A stretch of DNA of 52,500 nt, taken from assembly GCA_009760855.2 (NCBI GenBank), contig WPIO01000045.1, forward strand, positions 521,001 through 573,500. Reading direction: 5' to 3'. Of the stretch, positions 11,863-22,702 are shown piece by piece. Position numbers and translations under genes: made by a program. The stretch is from Cristatella mucedo. Taxonomy: Eukaryota; Bryozoa; Phylactolaemata; Cristatellidae. Under the pieces are notes generated by a model that ran no database searches, was not told where the DNA came from, and worked only from the letters and a program-made list of their open reading frames with translations. Position 1 is the stretch's first letter, and each line of letters opens with the position of its first letter.

Positions 11863-13532
11863 ACGGGGGGGGGGCTGAGCGAACGGGTGGGCCAACGCAG
11901 TGCCGCGCCGCAATCCGATACCGGCTGGCAGCTGGTGTACTTTTAGTTTTCAACTTTTCGGCCAGCTGGTGGCTATTGATTGTGGCCTTCGACCTTGGCT
12001 GGCGGTGGCCTCGCCTCGCCGGCCAAAGCGGTCGGCTAGATCACAAAAAAGAAATTTGGACTCGCAAGTGACGGCTGGCCCCACGCACAAGCCCTACATC
12101 GGAGGGTATGAACTGGACTAGCTAGAAAGACGCCGCCACCAGCACGAGTCGGACGCGCGACCGTACGTGCCGCGAATCCGCAGCACTGGCCAGTGCTTTG
12201 TACGCATCTGGTTTCGCGACGCCCTGTGGCCGCAACGTCAGCGCTTCTGCTGCGGTTCAAGCGAAACCCAAAGAACCGAACGAACGGAGTGACCGGAACA
12301 TTCTAGCATAGAGCGACGAGCTCGCGAATGCATCCCGCGCCTGCCGCGAAACATCTGCCACGTTTAGCCTAAGCCAGCTTCAATCGTATACCGAAGCGCT
12401 CACTCGCTCGCGTCTCGTGCGTGAGTCTCCTTCGGTCCAAGAGTCAGCGGGCTGCGCTACCGAAAGCTCTCTCTCTCGCAGCGCGCCGAGGTGAGCGTCA
12501 CCCGCTCGTAGTTTGTCCGCTCTCGTAGGTTCCCCGACGCTGCGGAGGATAGTCGCAGCTATGGTCGCAGAGCAGAATTGACAAAAGGTGGCTTGGCGAA
12601 ATTCAGCGTCTTGAGTCCGTCGCGTTGCGGCCGCGCCGCCGCCGCCCGCAGACTCTTTCACCGCTGCACGCGCTCTTGCTGCTGGGCGGTGCGACATTCT
12701 CGAGCGCGTGCGGTGGACGGCGGCGGGCGGCACCGAGCGTCCACGCTGGCCGGAAGTGGCGGCTAAATAAATGTAATCGCGGTACGTAAAGATTTCGTGC
12801 CTCAAAAGGTGCTCTCGATTGCATCTTGGGACCTAACTTCGGTGCCCGAAGTAAGCGCATGGCGGCAATGCCGACGCTAGCGAGATCTCGCAGACACGCG
12901 TTCGGGACGTCGGACGTACAGCGAGTCTACGGACGCCGAGACGCGACGACCCGCTCCTGGCCACCACTGCTGGCTACCCGCGAATTGCCATGGTGACGGT
13001 TTGAGCAAGTTGCCTCGGATCGCTTGGCTTGAACGCCTCAAGGCGCTGCTTGGATTCTTATTGGAACTTGGGAGTTGGCGCTGAATTATCCCAAGAAGTC
13101 TTAATCAAAGAATTCTCACTGCTATGAAATCCAGCTCTGTTGCCAGCTCCAATTAGGTTAGTGGCCTAGGAAAGTGGCTGCATCCGGCTGCTGCCCCGCC
13201 GAGACCGCTACCGCTGGATAGATTGCATTAGCTAGAGCTTAAAATGTACACATCTGGCGGGTGTAAGGCAGCTGACGATAAGGAAGAGTAGCACGCTTCT
13301 ACAGCTTGCCGATGCATCTTTAAAACTCTCCTGCTGCCAGGAGGAAAGACACGAATTAAATGTGGCGCGTCTAGTGAAGGTGAGCCAAGACAAGGGTCAC
13401 GGTCAGTCAGGGGAGGATTGGGATCAGTACGCAGATGATTGGCACGGACAGGGTCGCTTAGGAAATGTCGGTTTGGCTGAGGAATGCTGTGGGTAGCTGT
13501 GTCGGGCATCGCTGGTGGAATGCCTCACAGAT
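11863..13532. other. GC/CpG-rich block without a supported gene
   Basis: After a G-run at about 11865 the region is CpG-rich to about 12970, then more mixed. The longest frame is 141 codons on the minus strand at 12380-12805, in stop-poor sequence. No family is recognised. Confidence 0.4.
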
Positions 13533-13626
13533 TCGAGAGAGAGACAGAAAGAAAGAGAGAGGAGGAGGAGGGAGTGAGAGAAAGTGAGAGAGAGAGTGAG
13601 CGAGGGAGAGAGAAAGAGAGGCGGGG

Positions 13627-13696
<70 letters not shown>

Positions 13697-13885
13697 GAGA
13701 GAGATGGAGATGGAGATGGAGATAGAGATGGAGACAGAGAGAGTGAGAGAGAGAGAGAGAGAAAAGACAAAAAATCGAAGGAAATTAGGGAGGTGAAGGA
13801 GGAGAAGTAGGGTAGGCAAAGGGAGAGGGATAAAGTAAGGAAGCCTTATTGTGTGTGTGTGCGAGAGGGAGGGAGAGGGAGAGGT
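13533..13885 (+). repeat. (GA)n purine tract
   Basis: A nearly uninterrupted GA dinucleotide run at about 13533-13765 contains GATGGA interruptions near 13705-13735. A less regular purine-rich shoulder and a short (GT)n at about 13851 follow. Polypurine runs of this length can form triplex DNA; that is general knowledge, not shown here. Confidence 0.95.
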
Positions 13886-14360
13886 ACGTATGAATAGAAC
13901 GAACATTGTGGTTGTAACTTAGGCAAATACTAACAGCCTTGGGTGGCACGGTGCTTTGTGCGATCCGAGGACTGTAGTTAGCACTGGGAGGTTGTCACTC
14001 TACAGGAAGACTACTAGCTGAGTGACTGGCGTGCGTTCCATACGGCGCATTATGTCGAGTCATAATTTAAGGTCCTCAAAAGTCAGTCTCATCAGAGACG
14101 AGCTAGCTGAGACTCTGAGGCTGCGGCTACCGCCGCTCGCTCGCTCGCTGTGCGCAGCTTCCGCCGCCGCCGCGGACTCACTGTGTTCGCTGTACACGAG
14201 CGCGGTCGCTCGCTCGCCGTGCTAACTGCGAAGAAGCCATGACGCATATGCTACGCACTCATTCTGGTTCATGCCCGGCAAATCACTTTGCCACGCCAAG
14301 TAGCCATTGCGCTTGCTCCGCCTGATGACCGTGCGGTTCTCTATCTTCTTTTTTTTGCAG
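13886..14360. other. Upstream flank of the signal-peptide exon
   Basis: This holds a CpG-rich patch at about 14110-14225 and ends in a pyrimidine tract (CTTCTTTTTTTTGCAG) that serves as the acceptor for the exon at 14361. The stretch just before that tract is therefore most likely intron, with a 5' non-coding exon further upstream that I could not place. Confidence 0.4.
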
Positions 14361-14443
14361 GATGAAGTCTGCTCTGTTTATGATCGTGGCAGCATTATGC
14401 ACGAGCCACGCGTGCTGTCACATCGTCGCTCGACGAGATTCGA
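14361..14443 (+). CDS. Secreted Gly/Tyr-rich protein, exon with signal peptide
   Basis: The exon follows a strong acceptor (T-rich tract then TTTTTTGCAG, ending 14360) and begins one base before an ATG at 14362. The 27 complete codons start MKSALFMIVAALCTSHACC: a basic residue, then a hydrophobic core, then small residues suited to signal-peptidase cleavage around residues 16-19. A dibasic RR at residues 24-25 could be a propeptide site. The exon ends after one base of codon 28 at TTCGA|GTGAGTAG, a good 5' splice site, so it is phase 1. The phase fits exon 22247-22602. The gene itself is unrecognised. Because the ATG lies at the exon start, at least one 5' UTR exon should lie upstream. The splice model is inference from sequence only. 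Confidence 0.65.
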
Positions 14444-15283
14444 GTGAGTAGCTAGTGAGCCGCCGACCCGGCGGATCGCGTGCATCTACGCTTTTTCGCC
14501 AATCTGCCAAGGGCGCCGCAATGTATTTTGTTAGGGGATGATGCTGAAAAAGGAGGGCGTTTCCAAAGGTCAAGGACATTTGTTCGACAACTTTCAGAAA
14601 ATGTATTTAGCAATTATTGAAGTACTAGCTCTTCGCCCAAGATGAACGCCACATGAGACCTTCTTTTAACGCGCGTTGGAAAGAAGCTCGCACAGCCTTC
14701 GGGGGACCTGGAAGATCCGCCTAGCATTCCGACAGGCGGCGCTGCTCGGCGGGACTCGTTAAACTCGCTGAAAATAGCGACAGAGCCACCTCCGCTGCAG
14801 CAGCTCTAGCACTTCAGTCATCGCTTAAAATGTAATAAAAGCTCCCCGGAATTCGAAGCGAACCTGCGCGGCGGCACGCGCCCGCGGAGCGCCGCACTAG
14901 AGTCCCTTTTCTAGCGAAAACTGGGCTTCCCGCCCTCGCAAGAGGGATTCGCGAAATCTTAGACGCCAAAAAAACGCGCGAAATCTGATACGCACAGTCA
15001 CTGTGCAGTACTTAATGTCCAGTGATTGGATTTTCTAAATTTCCTGTTCCGATAGAACCCTTCTTCGCGCAATCGTCGCGGGCATCCGGTAGGTCTGCCG
15101 GAAGTTCAATGGCGAGACGGCTAGAAGCTCATAAGATTTAGCCGCTCGGTGAAACCGCGCTGGTGCAACCGGCCTCGCGTGAGAGCCTTTTTGGATTTTT
15201 TCTAGGCCCGGTGGCGCTCTCTAGAGCCGCACCTCTAGAGGCCTTGCGTCAAACGTGCACAGCTTGGCAGGCCACTTCGCCGA
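14444..15283 (+). other. Intron start of the secreted-protein gene
   Basis: This is the first part of the proposed 7.8-kb intron (14444-22246). It is of mixed composition with no repeat family or second coding exon that I can recognise. Confidence 0.4.
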
Positions 15284-15421
15284 GCTGGTTTGGTTCAGCG
15301 GTTAAGGTGCTCGCCCCGACCAAGGCCTGGCTGAGGTCGCGGGCTCGAGCCCTGAGGAATATGGGAAGCGCCCGAATAGAGCTTAGGTTATCTTAGGGTG
15401 CTATGCAAATTACTTATTATT
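15284..15421 (+). mobile_element. SINE-2 (tRNA head, LINE-B-like tail)
   Basis: The head has an A-box-like TGGTTCAGCGGTTAAGGTGC and a B box GGCTCGAGCCC, as in tRNA-derived SINEs. The 3' part reads AAGCGCCCGAATAGAG, then TTAGGTTATCTTAGGGTGCTAT, then a TTA-type tail. It can be aligned with the LINE-B terminus (AAGCGCCTAGAGAGAG, GAGTTCTCTGAGGGCGCT, ATT tail). Shared tails of this kind are known for SINEs mobilised by a partner LINE. Confidence 0.75.
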
Positions 15422-15969
15422 GTAAATATTATTTCATTATTTATTTACTCCATTAATAAGGCTAAGCTCTATTTGAAAGAAAAGGAAATTTGCCTCTTCT
15501 CTGAGCAGTTGCCGATTCCGATCAGCGAAGGGAGAGCTGGTAGGACGGGCATTTCAGGCACTCTAGATATGGTTCCGCTGAATTTTTAGGAGCGTTTGAA
15601 TAGTCGCCTAAAAGCAACATCGCCTGACAGCTTTCCGGTTAGCGACTAAGAACGTGCCGGCGTGCCGTTTGCATTAGGCAAATGCGACTCATTTTGCCTA
15701 TCGCCAAGAGACTAGCGCTCCGGTCGCATGGATAGTGCGCTGCGATCTTCACTAGAGCACTGAAAAAGCCATCGATGGATACTGCTGCGGGAAATTCATT
15801 CTCATTGAAATACACGTCGCACCAGAATGACAAATTATTGAAAGCCGACACAATGGGCTGGATGCCTCTGTAGGAGGCCACTTGAATATATCCTATCGTC
15901 AACTGCCGATGCCGTTTGGATAGCCGTGTCCTCAGATTAAAACTAAGGAAATTGATCCCATCTACCGCC
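15422..15969. other. Intron sequence, nothing recognised
   Basis: Short frames on both strands, including 87 codons on the minus strand at 15639-15902, with no known domain. Confidence 0.4.
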
Positions 15970-16095
15970 AGGTTCCTCTATCGCCAACAGAAGTTGCAGT
16001 TGGCAATAAACGATCGCCCACTGCAGGATTTGAAGTCCCGATCTCGGACGTGAAAGGCGAGCACATTAGCTCCTGGGCTACCACGGCCAGCCAGC
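15970..16095 (-). mobile_element. SINE-1, diverged copy
   Basis: On the minus strand it contains a diverged B box at about 16023-16035 (GGACTTCAAATCC), the GGGCGATCG segment and the CCAACTGCAACTTCTG core, ending near TATCGCC. It lies just beside a LINE-A fragment. Confidence 0.6.
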
Positions 16096-16107
16096 CCAAG
16101 CCGCAAA

Positions 16108-16455
16108 GCAACTGTAATGTAATGTAATGTATCTCCGTCTGTAACTCGACAAAGCCGCAAAGCCTATGTGGGTGTTGCGCAGGCGAGTTTTGTACGGCAC
16201 GCTCGCAACCTACACGGCTTTCGGTACGCATTTGGTAGCCGACAGACTTCAACTCGCGCAGCAAAGAGAGAGTGAGAAGCATAGCTGAGTCGGGAGAGCA
16301 GTTGAGGTAGTGAGTAGTGCGGAAGTAGCAGTTTAGGACGGCTGGAAAGAATGTTCCATAGTCGGCAGCCGTAAAGTGGTCGTCATTGCGTGCGAGCATC
16401 GGCTGTGAGTTTTACAGTCTAGGACCTGCAGAGCTAACGGTTCTGTCGCCAATGG
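16108..16455 (-). mobile_element. LINE-A 3' end, minus strand
   Basis: Read on the minus strand it passes from the GCTCTGCAGGTCCTAGACTG block through CACCCACATAGG and the AGTTACAGACGGAGATACAT block to CATTA repeats, which appear as TAATG repeats at 16112-16130 on the plus strand. It is diverged and frame-broken. Confidence 0.85.
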
Positions 16456-16459
16456 TCTT

Positions 16460-16512
16460 TAAGCTGGCTTTGTCGAGTTACAGATGAAGATACCTCACAT
16501 TACATTACACTC
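16460..16512 (+). mobile_element. LINE-A extreme 3' tail, plus strand
   Basis: TTTGTCGAGTTACAGATGAAG followed by CATTACATTACA is the last 50 bp of LINE-A. It lies head-to-head with the minus-strand copy ending at 16455, so two 3' tails point outward from one junction. Confidence 0.75.
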
Positions 16513-17445
16513 CCGGTACTGCCTTGCTGTCTGCGGTGGGTGGGTCAGCCACCTGAGTTCGCTGCGCGCCACTGCTTCCTAATAAAGACTCTCGACCGGC
16601 CGAAAGGAGCCGGTTCTGCGAAGCCGCCGGGCCCATCCCCCCGTTAATGTGCCAAGTGACGCAGTCTGCGAGCTAGATTTACTGTCCGCCTCCCTCCCGG
16701 GCTAGCTCATTAAACATATCATGATCATTTGTTTATTGGCCGGCTTGCGGCCCAATCGTCTGCTCTGGGTACCGTACGCTCCGGCGCAGCCTTATCGGCT
16801 GTGACTGACGGGGCAGACCGCCGGCGTTGCTCACCCAGAAGTAACTGCTGCCGTCGTGCGCCACCGCAGGCGACCATTCATTTGACGCCTCGAGTAAATC
16901 TTTGCTGGCAATCTTTGCCTCGGGCGTAGCCGCCCTTTTCCACTACCGTCAGGAGGACTACTGAGCGATCCCTCGCTCTATTCTCAGAAAGAGGCGACTG
17001 CTTCAGACGCAAGGACGTCGCACGCTGCTCTTCACGAGTTGTTCCGCCGGTTCGAGCCGCAGCGAGAGCAAGTGCAGGGTGCGAGCGCTTCGAATAGAAT
17101 CAACGACATTAACAATAGAACAATACTAACAGCGCTAATGAAAAAATCTTACGGTGACTTTTGATGACCTCATTTTCTCGCAATCCCTCAGGATGCGAAC
17201 GGAAGGAAGCCTGTTCAGGAGAGCTGAGCGCGGGAGAGCAAGCGAGCGAGCAATGCATACTTTCGTGATGGTTGTATGTCGTACCAATTTTTCAGTGCCG
17301 TTGCCAAGCCGATCTTATTACGTTGCAGAAGTTTATCGCTATACCGGCTTTCGGTGGCGCAAACGCAACGCACCGAGCTTGAAAGCGGTGGTAGATATGC
17401 TCTTCAGGACGCTTAGCTACCCGGCCGCTCGTGACCCCCAACACT
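16513..17445. other. Intron sequence, mixed GC-rich, nothing recognised
   Basis: There are no repeat family members or splice-bounded coding exons I can defend. A 118-codon plus frame at 17154-17510 runs into the GA repeat and looks spurious. Confidence 0.4.
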
Positions 17446-17895
<450 letters not shown>

Positions 17896-18979
17896 TAGGC
17901 GAGAGCTCTAAGCATTAGCTGGCTAATGATGATCCTGCTGACATAACTGTCTCCTGACAGTGGCATGACATGCGAAAGTCGGCAAACGCCGTAAAGAGTG
18001 TGGTCGCGCCTGTCCTGCTGGCACTATCCTTAGCAGGAGCGCCTATACCGAGAGTCGTCATCCGTTTTTCTAATGTTGAGTACGGCGCCCGAAGATGTGG
18101 CAGCCGAGCGATTTGGGCGCCAATCGTGCCCCTCCCCAGCCCAGTCTCGCAGTCAGCCATCCAGACCGCACCGAGAAACCTGGCGTAATGCCGAGGTGGT
18201 GAAATTGAGACGCGGTAAAACACGATTGGAGTCTCTGGTGTGCGATGGCGGCGCAAGCTTCCCGACCGTGAAGCCTTTTTAGGCCAGTCTAAGCTGCACT
18301 CGTACGTCATTTAGCCATCAATTGCTGCTCCACTGCCACGTACGTAATAAAAAAAAATGAAAGCGTCAAAAGGTACTCGGCTGAAAAGAGACGTGGTGTT
18401 ATCGGAGGCCTATCCCGGTCTTCGGAACAAGGCTTAGATGGCGATGTGGAAAATCTCCGAGCTTAGCACCGCCGGCGTAGTTTGCAGGCGCATTTGGTCT
18501 GAGACGAACTCGGCAGAAAAAAAATGTGTCGCGTTATTCTAGTTTTGTGTCTTTGTGTATTATATATGACGCGTTTGAGTAGTCGGAGCCACGGGAGTGT
18601 AGCCAGGTGGGGCTATGAGATGCCCCCGGCCGGTCCGGCTGCAATCGAAGTGAACAAACACTCTGTTATAGCGGCAGAATAGCGGGCGTGCCGATTCAAC
18701 TGCGGTGAGGCCCAATCAGAGTCCCGCAATCAGAGCTCGGACCTGGGTTGGGCGTGCTGCTCGGTGCGCTTCGACGGCCACAGCAGATTGAGGGCGCTGC
18801 AGCGGCATCAACGAGGGGTTGCTCAGAACTATTCGTATAGAAAACATCGCAGTTCAGAATCCTGCGACGTTCACATCGACAGTTATTTATTGTAACCGCC
18901 TTTGGCGCTCAGCTCCTCAAGTTGTACCTCCCCCCTGATAGCTGCTCAATGCACGTGAAATGGCCGCAAATGGCAGAGC
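17896..18979. other. Intron sequence, nothing recognised
   Basis: Short overlapping frames on both strands at 17915-18310 with no recognised domain. No repeat family was identified up to the LINE-B copy that starts near 18980. Confidence 0.4.
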
Positions 18980-20810
18980 AATAATAATAATAACAATAAT
19001 AAAAGTAATAGCAGTAGATAATAACAGTAGATTTCGATTAAAACCTCAGGGAATTGAAAATTTTCAAAGCAATTTACAGATGCTGTAATGAAAGCATTAT
19101 CAAATGATTAGTGGTATCGTGAATAATGTCAACAAACGCAAAATGGTAACAGGTAACATGCACCTTGTCAACATGTGAAATATGGTTAGCAGAAGCATGC
19201 ACAGAATAAGTAGGCATGAGCGCTCAAAGGAAAGTTTACAAAGACGCAAAGCATTCTGTGAGAACGGCGTTGGTTTTAGCACATGTAAAAATATTTTTAA
19301 GTCAGGCGATATCGCGCCGGCAGTCGGAAATGTATTCCGTGACAAAACCTTGAAGGCAATGCGTTGCTTGACTGGAAGCCGGTGCAGATTGGCTAGAAGT
19401 GGTGTGATGTGGAAACTGCGATGCTCACGACAGTCAGGTCTACCATGCTCAGAATACAGGCAGACTTGACTGTGGGGCTAATGTAGTCGTCTAGTAATAG
19501 GTCAATGTAGAACAACACATCTAGATTGTGTGCAGATGCTACAGAAGATGTGCTGGCATAGCCGATTTTGAGTATCGTCACACTTGGTTTTCTCATTAAT
19601 AACTTTGGCTTTTTTATTTTTGGTTATGGGTTTTAGTTGGTTTTTGATTTTTCAATATGAGAAAGTTTGCTGTTATTCATGTGCGGTATTCAGCATTATA
19701 GGCAGCAAGGGAGTTGAGATACTTCAACGTGATGGAGGTTTTGAAGAAATCAAAGCGTAGGTACTACTGTGTGTCACCTGCATAGTAGTGAGAGTCTCGC
19801 TTGTGCTTGACAATCATATCGGCAAGAGGGAACACTATGAATGCTGAAAAGAAGTGGACCGAACTCACAGCCCTGAGATACCATATACTTCAGTGGTTCA
19901 TGAGATTGCATCTGTTCGATCACATCAATAGACTGGAGTCTCCCGCTACGACAGAAACGGAACCGTTGCTATGCAGTACTGTGATGCCCAGGCGAGATGA
20001 TATCCGCTGCAGAAGGACTCGGTTATCGATAGTATATACGATATATATAATTCATTTGCATAGCAGCATAAGAGAAATTAATCTCTATTCAGGTGCGTCG
20101 CATATGCCGCGGGTTTCGAGCCCAAGACCTCGGCCATACCTTAGTCGGGGCGAGCACTTTAACTACTAGGCGAAACCAGCTCGGCATCAAACGCTACCAA
20201 AAGATCAAGCAAAACCAGCAAAGAGACTTTACCTAAATCTACTGTCATGAAATGTTCCTTAAACGCCCGAAGCGATGTTGTTTTTATTAAATTTGTGGAG
20301 TAATTAGCTCTAAATATAACCTACAAGTTATCTGCTAGGTTTGAAGTTTCAATGAAACAGTTTAGCTGATTTTCAACCACAAGTTCCGGTGGTCGGAACG
20401 GTCGAAAAGAGACTGGGCCAAAGTTCTCGTTCTCTTTGTCTCGTGTAGCTTTCCTAGTTAGTGGCCCAACGACAGCCTTTTTGAAAGATGCACGAACAAG
20501 ACCTGAGACAAATGACAAATTTTTATGCTAGTAATGCAAGGCAGCATCAGGTCTATGGGCAGTTCAATTAGTTTAGTGGAATATGGTCTGGAGGGCTTGC
20601 AGTCTTTGATTATTGGGAGATAGAATTCGTGATGCGGTCACTAGTAGCCGCCACGAATATAGCCATTGAGGTATCGAGTTAGATGAGTTGCGTGGGATGC
20701 TACTGAGGTTCAGGAGTCCTGCGGTGATGCTGCTAGCAGCCCTTTGGGATAAACTCTTCGATCTTGACCGTCTTACTATAGCCGCCGACTCGAGGTGAGT
20801 GTCGGCTTGT
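18980..20810 (-). mobile_element. LINE-B, long but heavily decayed copy
   Basis: On the minus strand, from 20810 down to an (ATA/TTA)n tail at 18980-19025, the order matches the 37707-39600 copy. It contains the ORF region before the RT (about 20560-20800), the GGCCACTAACTAGG-type region (about 20450), the RT core (about 19780-20020), the C-terminal part (about 19330-19620) and the 3' UTR. Numerous stops and frameshifts make it a dead pseudogene. A SINE-2 copy interrupts it at about 20037-20185, at a point corresponding to 38655 in the better copy. Confidence 0.8.
20037..20185 (-). mobile_element. SINE-2 inserted in LINE-B
   Basis: Read on the minus strand the copy has GCCTAGTAGTTAAAGTGC (A-box-like), GGCTCGAAACCC (B-box-like), then GCACCTGAATAGAGATT and GCTATGCAAATGAATTATATA, matching the SINE-2 tail. 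LINE-B sequence resumes on both sides (GGTTATCGATAGTAT before, CAAACGCT..AAAAGATC after), so the SINE is younger than its LINE-B host. Confidence 0.75.
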
Positions 20811-21054
20811 GGCTGCATAGTGGTGGCTCAACTTTCGTGATCTGAGCGCTAGATCATGGTCTCGTTCTAGCGGGGCTCGAATCTTCCACATATTAAAACT
20901 ATCAAATGCAGAGTGCTGTCCGAGTAGCGCACTAGCATAGTGGACTGAAGCGAGCGATTCATGCTACCGCTACATCAGGACGCTTCTCTCTCGCTGGATG
21001 GCGGCGTGTGCACCGCACGCCGCCATACAGTGGTTGATCCTCTGCAAAGATATT
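20811..21054. other. Spacer, nothing recognised
   Basis: Contains a short inverted motif around GGCGGCGTGTGCACCGCACGCCGCC (20 bp of it at about 21000-21025), a small perfect hairpin. No gene seen. Confidence 0.5.
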
Positions 21055-21283
21055 TGCTTATGCGCGCTGACACTGTGCATGCTGCCACTAACCGCAATTG
21101 CATGCTGACCCTGTGCATGTCACCCCTAACCATGTTATTCATTTTGTTTGTTTATCAAGCATGATATTACTCACCATTCAATTGCATTTCCCTTTGCAGC
21201 AAGTGTAAAGCGCCGAGAGAGAGATTGAGTTCTCTGAGGGCGCTTAATCAAGTGCATTATTATTATTATTATTATTATTATTA
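21055..21283 (+). mobile_element. LINE-B 3' UTR with ATT tail
   Basis: The copy starts at GCTTATGCGCGCTGACACTG and follows the family 3' UTR closely to GAGTTCTCTGAGGGCGCTTA and a clean (ATT)n run at about 21257-21282. High similarity to 33275-33500 suggests a relatively young insertion. Confidence 0.92.
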
Positions 21284-22246
21284 AAACTTCCCGCTCGCTC
21301 GAGCGCTGCTAACCGTCATCGAAGGCCGAGCGTTTGAGCGCTGACGTGAATTGCGCGACAAGGAACGCGTCACGTGCCGGCAAGGAGCGCCCGTTGGGCA
21401 GACGGAACGTCGGCTGGGGCGGAACAACGTGACGGCGATGACGCGCTCACAGTTCCACGGGATTGCCGCGGATCACCTGAGAGAGCGCTCGCACGCATTC
21501 GATTGCACGAAATTTGGCTTAAACACTCGAGCTATAGCTTAGTGCAATTTGCGATCCGAATTGGAGCCGCTTTGCACAGCAGATTCCCAGAGAATTCGCG
21601 GTCACTTCAAATGAGTCGGATCTCGCTAGTAGCACGCGCCTCGGTGCCTCCATTTTGATAAAAAAAATTGCGTGCCTCGAGCACGATGGCGTGAAAAGTG
21701 GCGGGCTCGTTTAAACAGATCGCGTGTCGCAATATTCTGGATATTCCATCTTCGTGCCGCAGATTTCTGGGCCATTTTCGCATGATCGTAGTGGATTTTT
21801 GGCGTATAGAGGTAGTTCGTAGCATCCCAGGCTGGCTGGCTAGCTGGCTGGCAAAGTGGCCAACCGTGGTCAGGCTACTCGACCAACGGCCTTACCGCGA
21901 GAGGCCGTCGGCGCGGGCGCTCATTCATCCCGTACCTTCGCTCCCTTCACCTCGATTTACGAGTGAGCTCGTTCGCCTGAGCGTTTCTGCGTGCAGAGAA
22001 TCTGAGCGATGGCGCGGCGGCGGCGGCGGGCCGCGGCTCACTCGCTCGCCTGGCGTCGCAGCAGCCTCGAAGTTGTCGGACGCGGCGTTCGCGAAATCGC
22101 GAAATCCGCCGTCGGTCGCGCTGCGAACGGCTGGCGGCGCTTCACTCGCTTTATCCTTTTTTGTATCCCCTTTCTATTTCCTTCACTTTCCTGCAGGCCA
22201 ATCCTGCACTTTCCAATCGATTTCCTGCACTTTTCCTTTCCTGCAG
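21284..22246 (+). other. Intron end, CpG-rich, with duplicated acceptor
   Basis: This is CpG-rich sequence ahead of the second exon. Near its end two copies of TTTCCTGCAGGCCAATC-like sequence occur, with AG ending at 22196 and at 22246. A weaker acceptor (CGTTTCTGCGTGCAG) ends at 21994, shortly before an ATG at 22009 that is in frame with the downstream exon. The region therefore also supports an alternative unspliced or alternatively started product of up to 197 codons, which I consider less likely because of its Arg/Ala-rich, low-complexity start. Confidence 0.5.
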
Positions 22247-22602
22247 GCCAATCAGACCCGGTCGCTAACGGCGTCGATGGATACGGCTACCTAGTGGCAC
22301 CTGCCAACGGTGATCTGCAAGTGATCCTCGAGACGCACGACACGGGCCCGGACGGCCTGATCGTCCCGGGATCTGACTACACCGTTCAGTACCCAACCGA
22401 ACCAACGGTTGCGCCATATCCGCCTGGCGACGAACAAGACACCGGCCTGCCAGGAGACAGCGGCTATGGCGACGACACTGGCATGGGTGACAGCGGATAC
22501 ACTGGGTTCAGTGGCTACGGGGGAAACGGTTGGAGTAGCGGTAGCGCGGGCGGTGGCGCTGGCTGGCAGCCGTCGACCGGCGAGGGTGCTAGCGGGTGGT
22601 AG
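22247..22602 (+). CDS. Secreted Gly/Asp/Tyr-rich protein, terminal coding exon
   Basis: The exon follows CTTTTCCTTTCCTGCAG and begins with two bases that complete the phase-1 codon left by exon 14361-14443 (giving Ser). Its 117 codons end at TAG (22600-22602). The first half is mixed and acidic, with segments GYLVAPANGDLQVILETHD and GLIVPGSDYTVQYPTEP. The second half is low complexity, with repeated GY/DSGY units (for example GDSGYGDDTGMGDSGYTG), then Gly/Ser/Trp-rich sequence. There are no cysteines in this exon. With exon 1 the protein is about 145 residues, secreted. Gly/Tyr-rich secreted proteins often serve in extracellular matrix, cuticle, eggshell or adhesive secretions; which applies here cannot be told. 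Codon use is GC-rich like the flanks. Confidence 0.65.
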
Positions 22603-22610
22603 CGTAGCCA

Positions 22611-22614
<4 letters not shown>

Positions 22615-22692
<78 letters not shown>

Positions 22693-22702
22693 GGCGGCGG
22701 TG
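22615..22702 (+). repeat. (GGC)n trinucleotide repeat, about 29 units
   Basis: The near-perfect GGC tract has one GGT interruption at about 22678 and starts 12 bp after the stop codon of the Gly-rich exon, so it would lie in the 3' UTR. It could have grown from the Gly (GGN) codons of the exon. The Ala and Pro runs in other frames are products of this repeat. Confidence 0.97.

Noticed and set aside
12380-12805. 141-codon minus-strand frame as a gene
   Set aside because: No recognisable motif; overlapping frames on the other strand are equally open in this CpG-rich stretch.
13424-13906. 160-codon Ser/Leu-rich frame on the minus strand
   Set aside because: Mostly the GA repeat; the unique ends show no domain.
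18980-21283. Possible CRISPR-like or satellite array because of recurring motifs
   Set aside because: The recurrence is due to LINE-B copies, not regularly spaced short repeats.
22009-22602. Single-exon 197-codon reading of the Gly-rich gene
   Set aside because: It reads through two acceptor-like sequences and begins with Arg/Ala-rich low-complexity sequence; the spliced model with a signal peptide and matching phase is better supported, though this remains possible.
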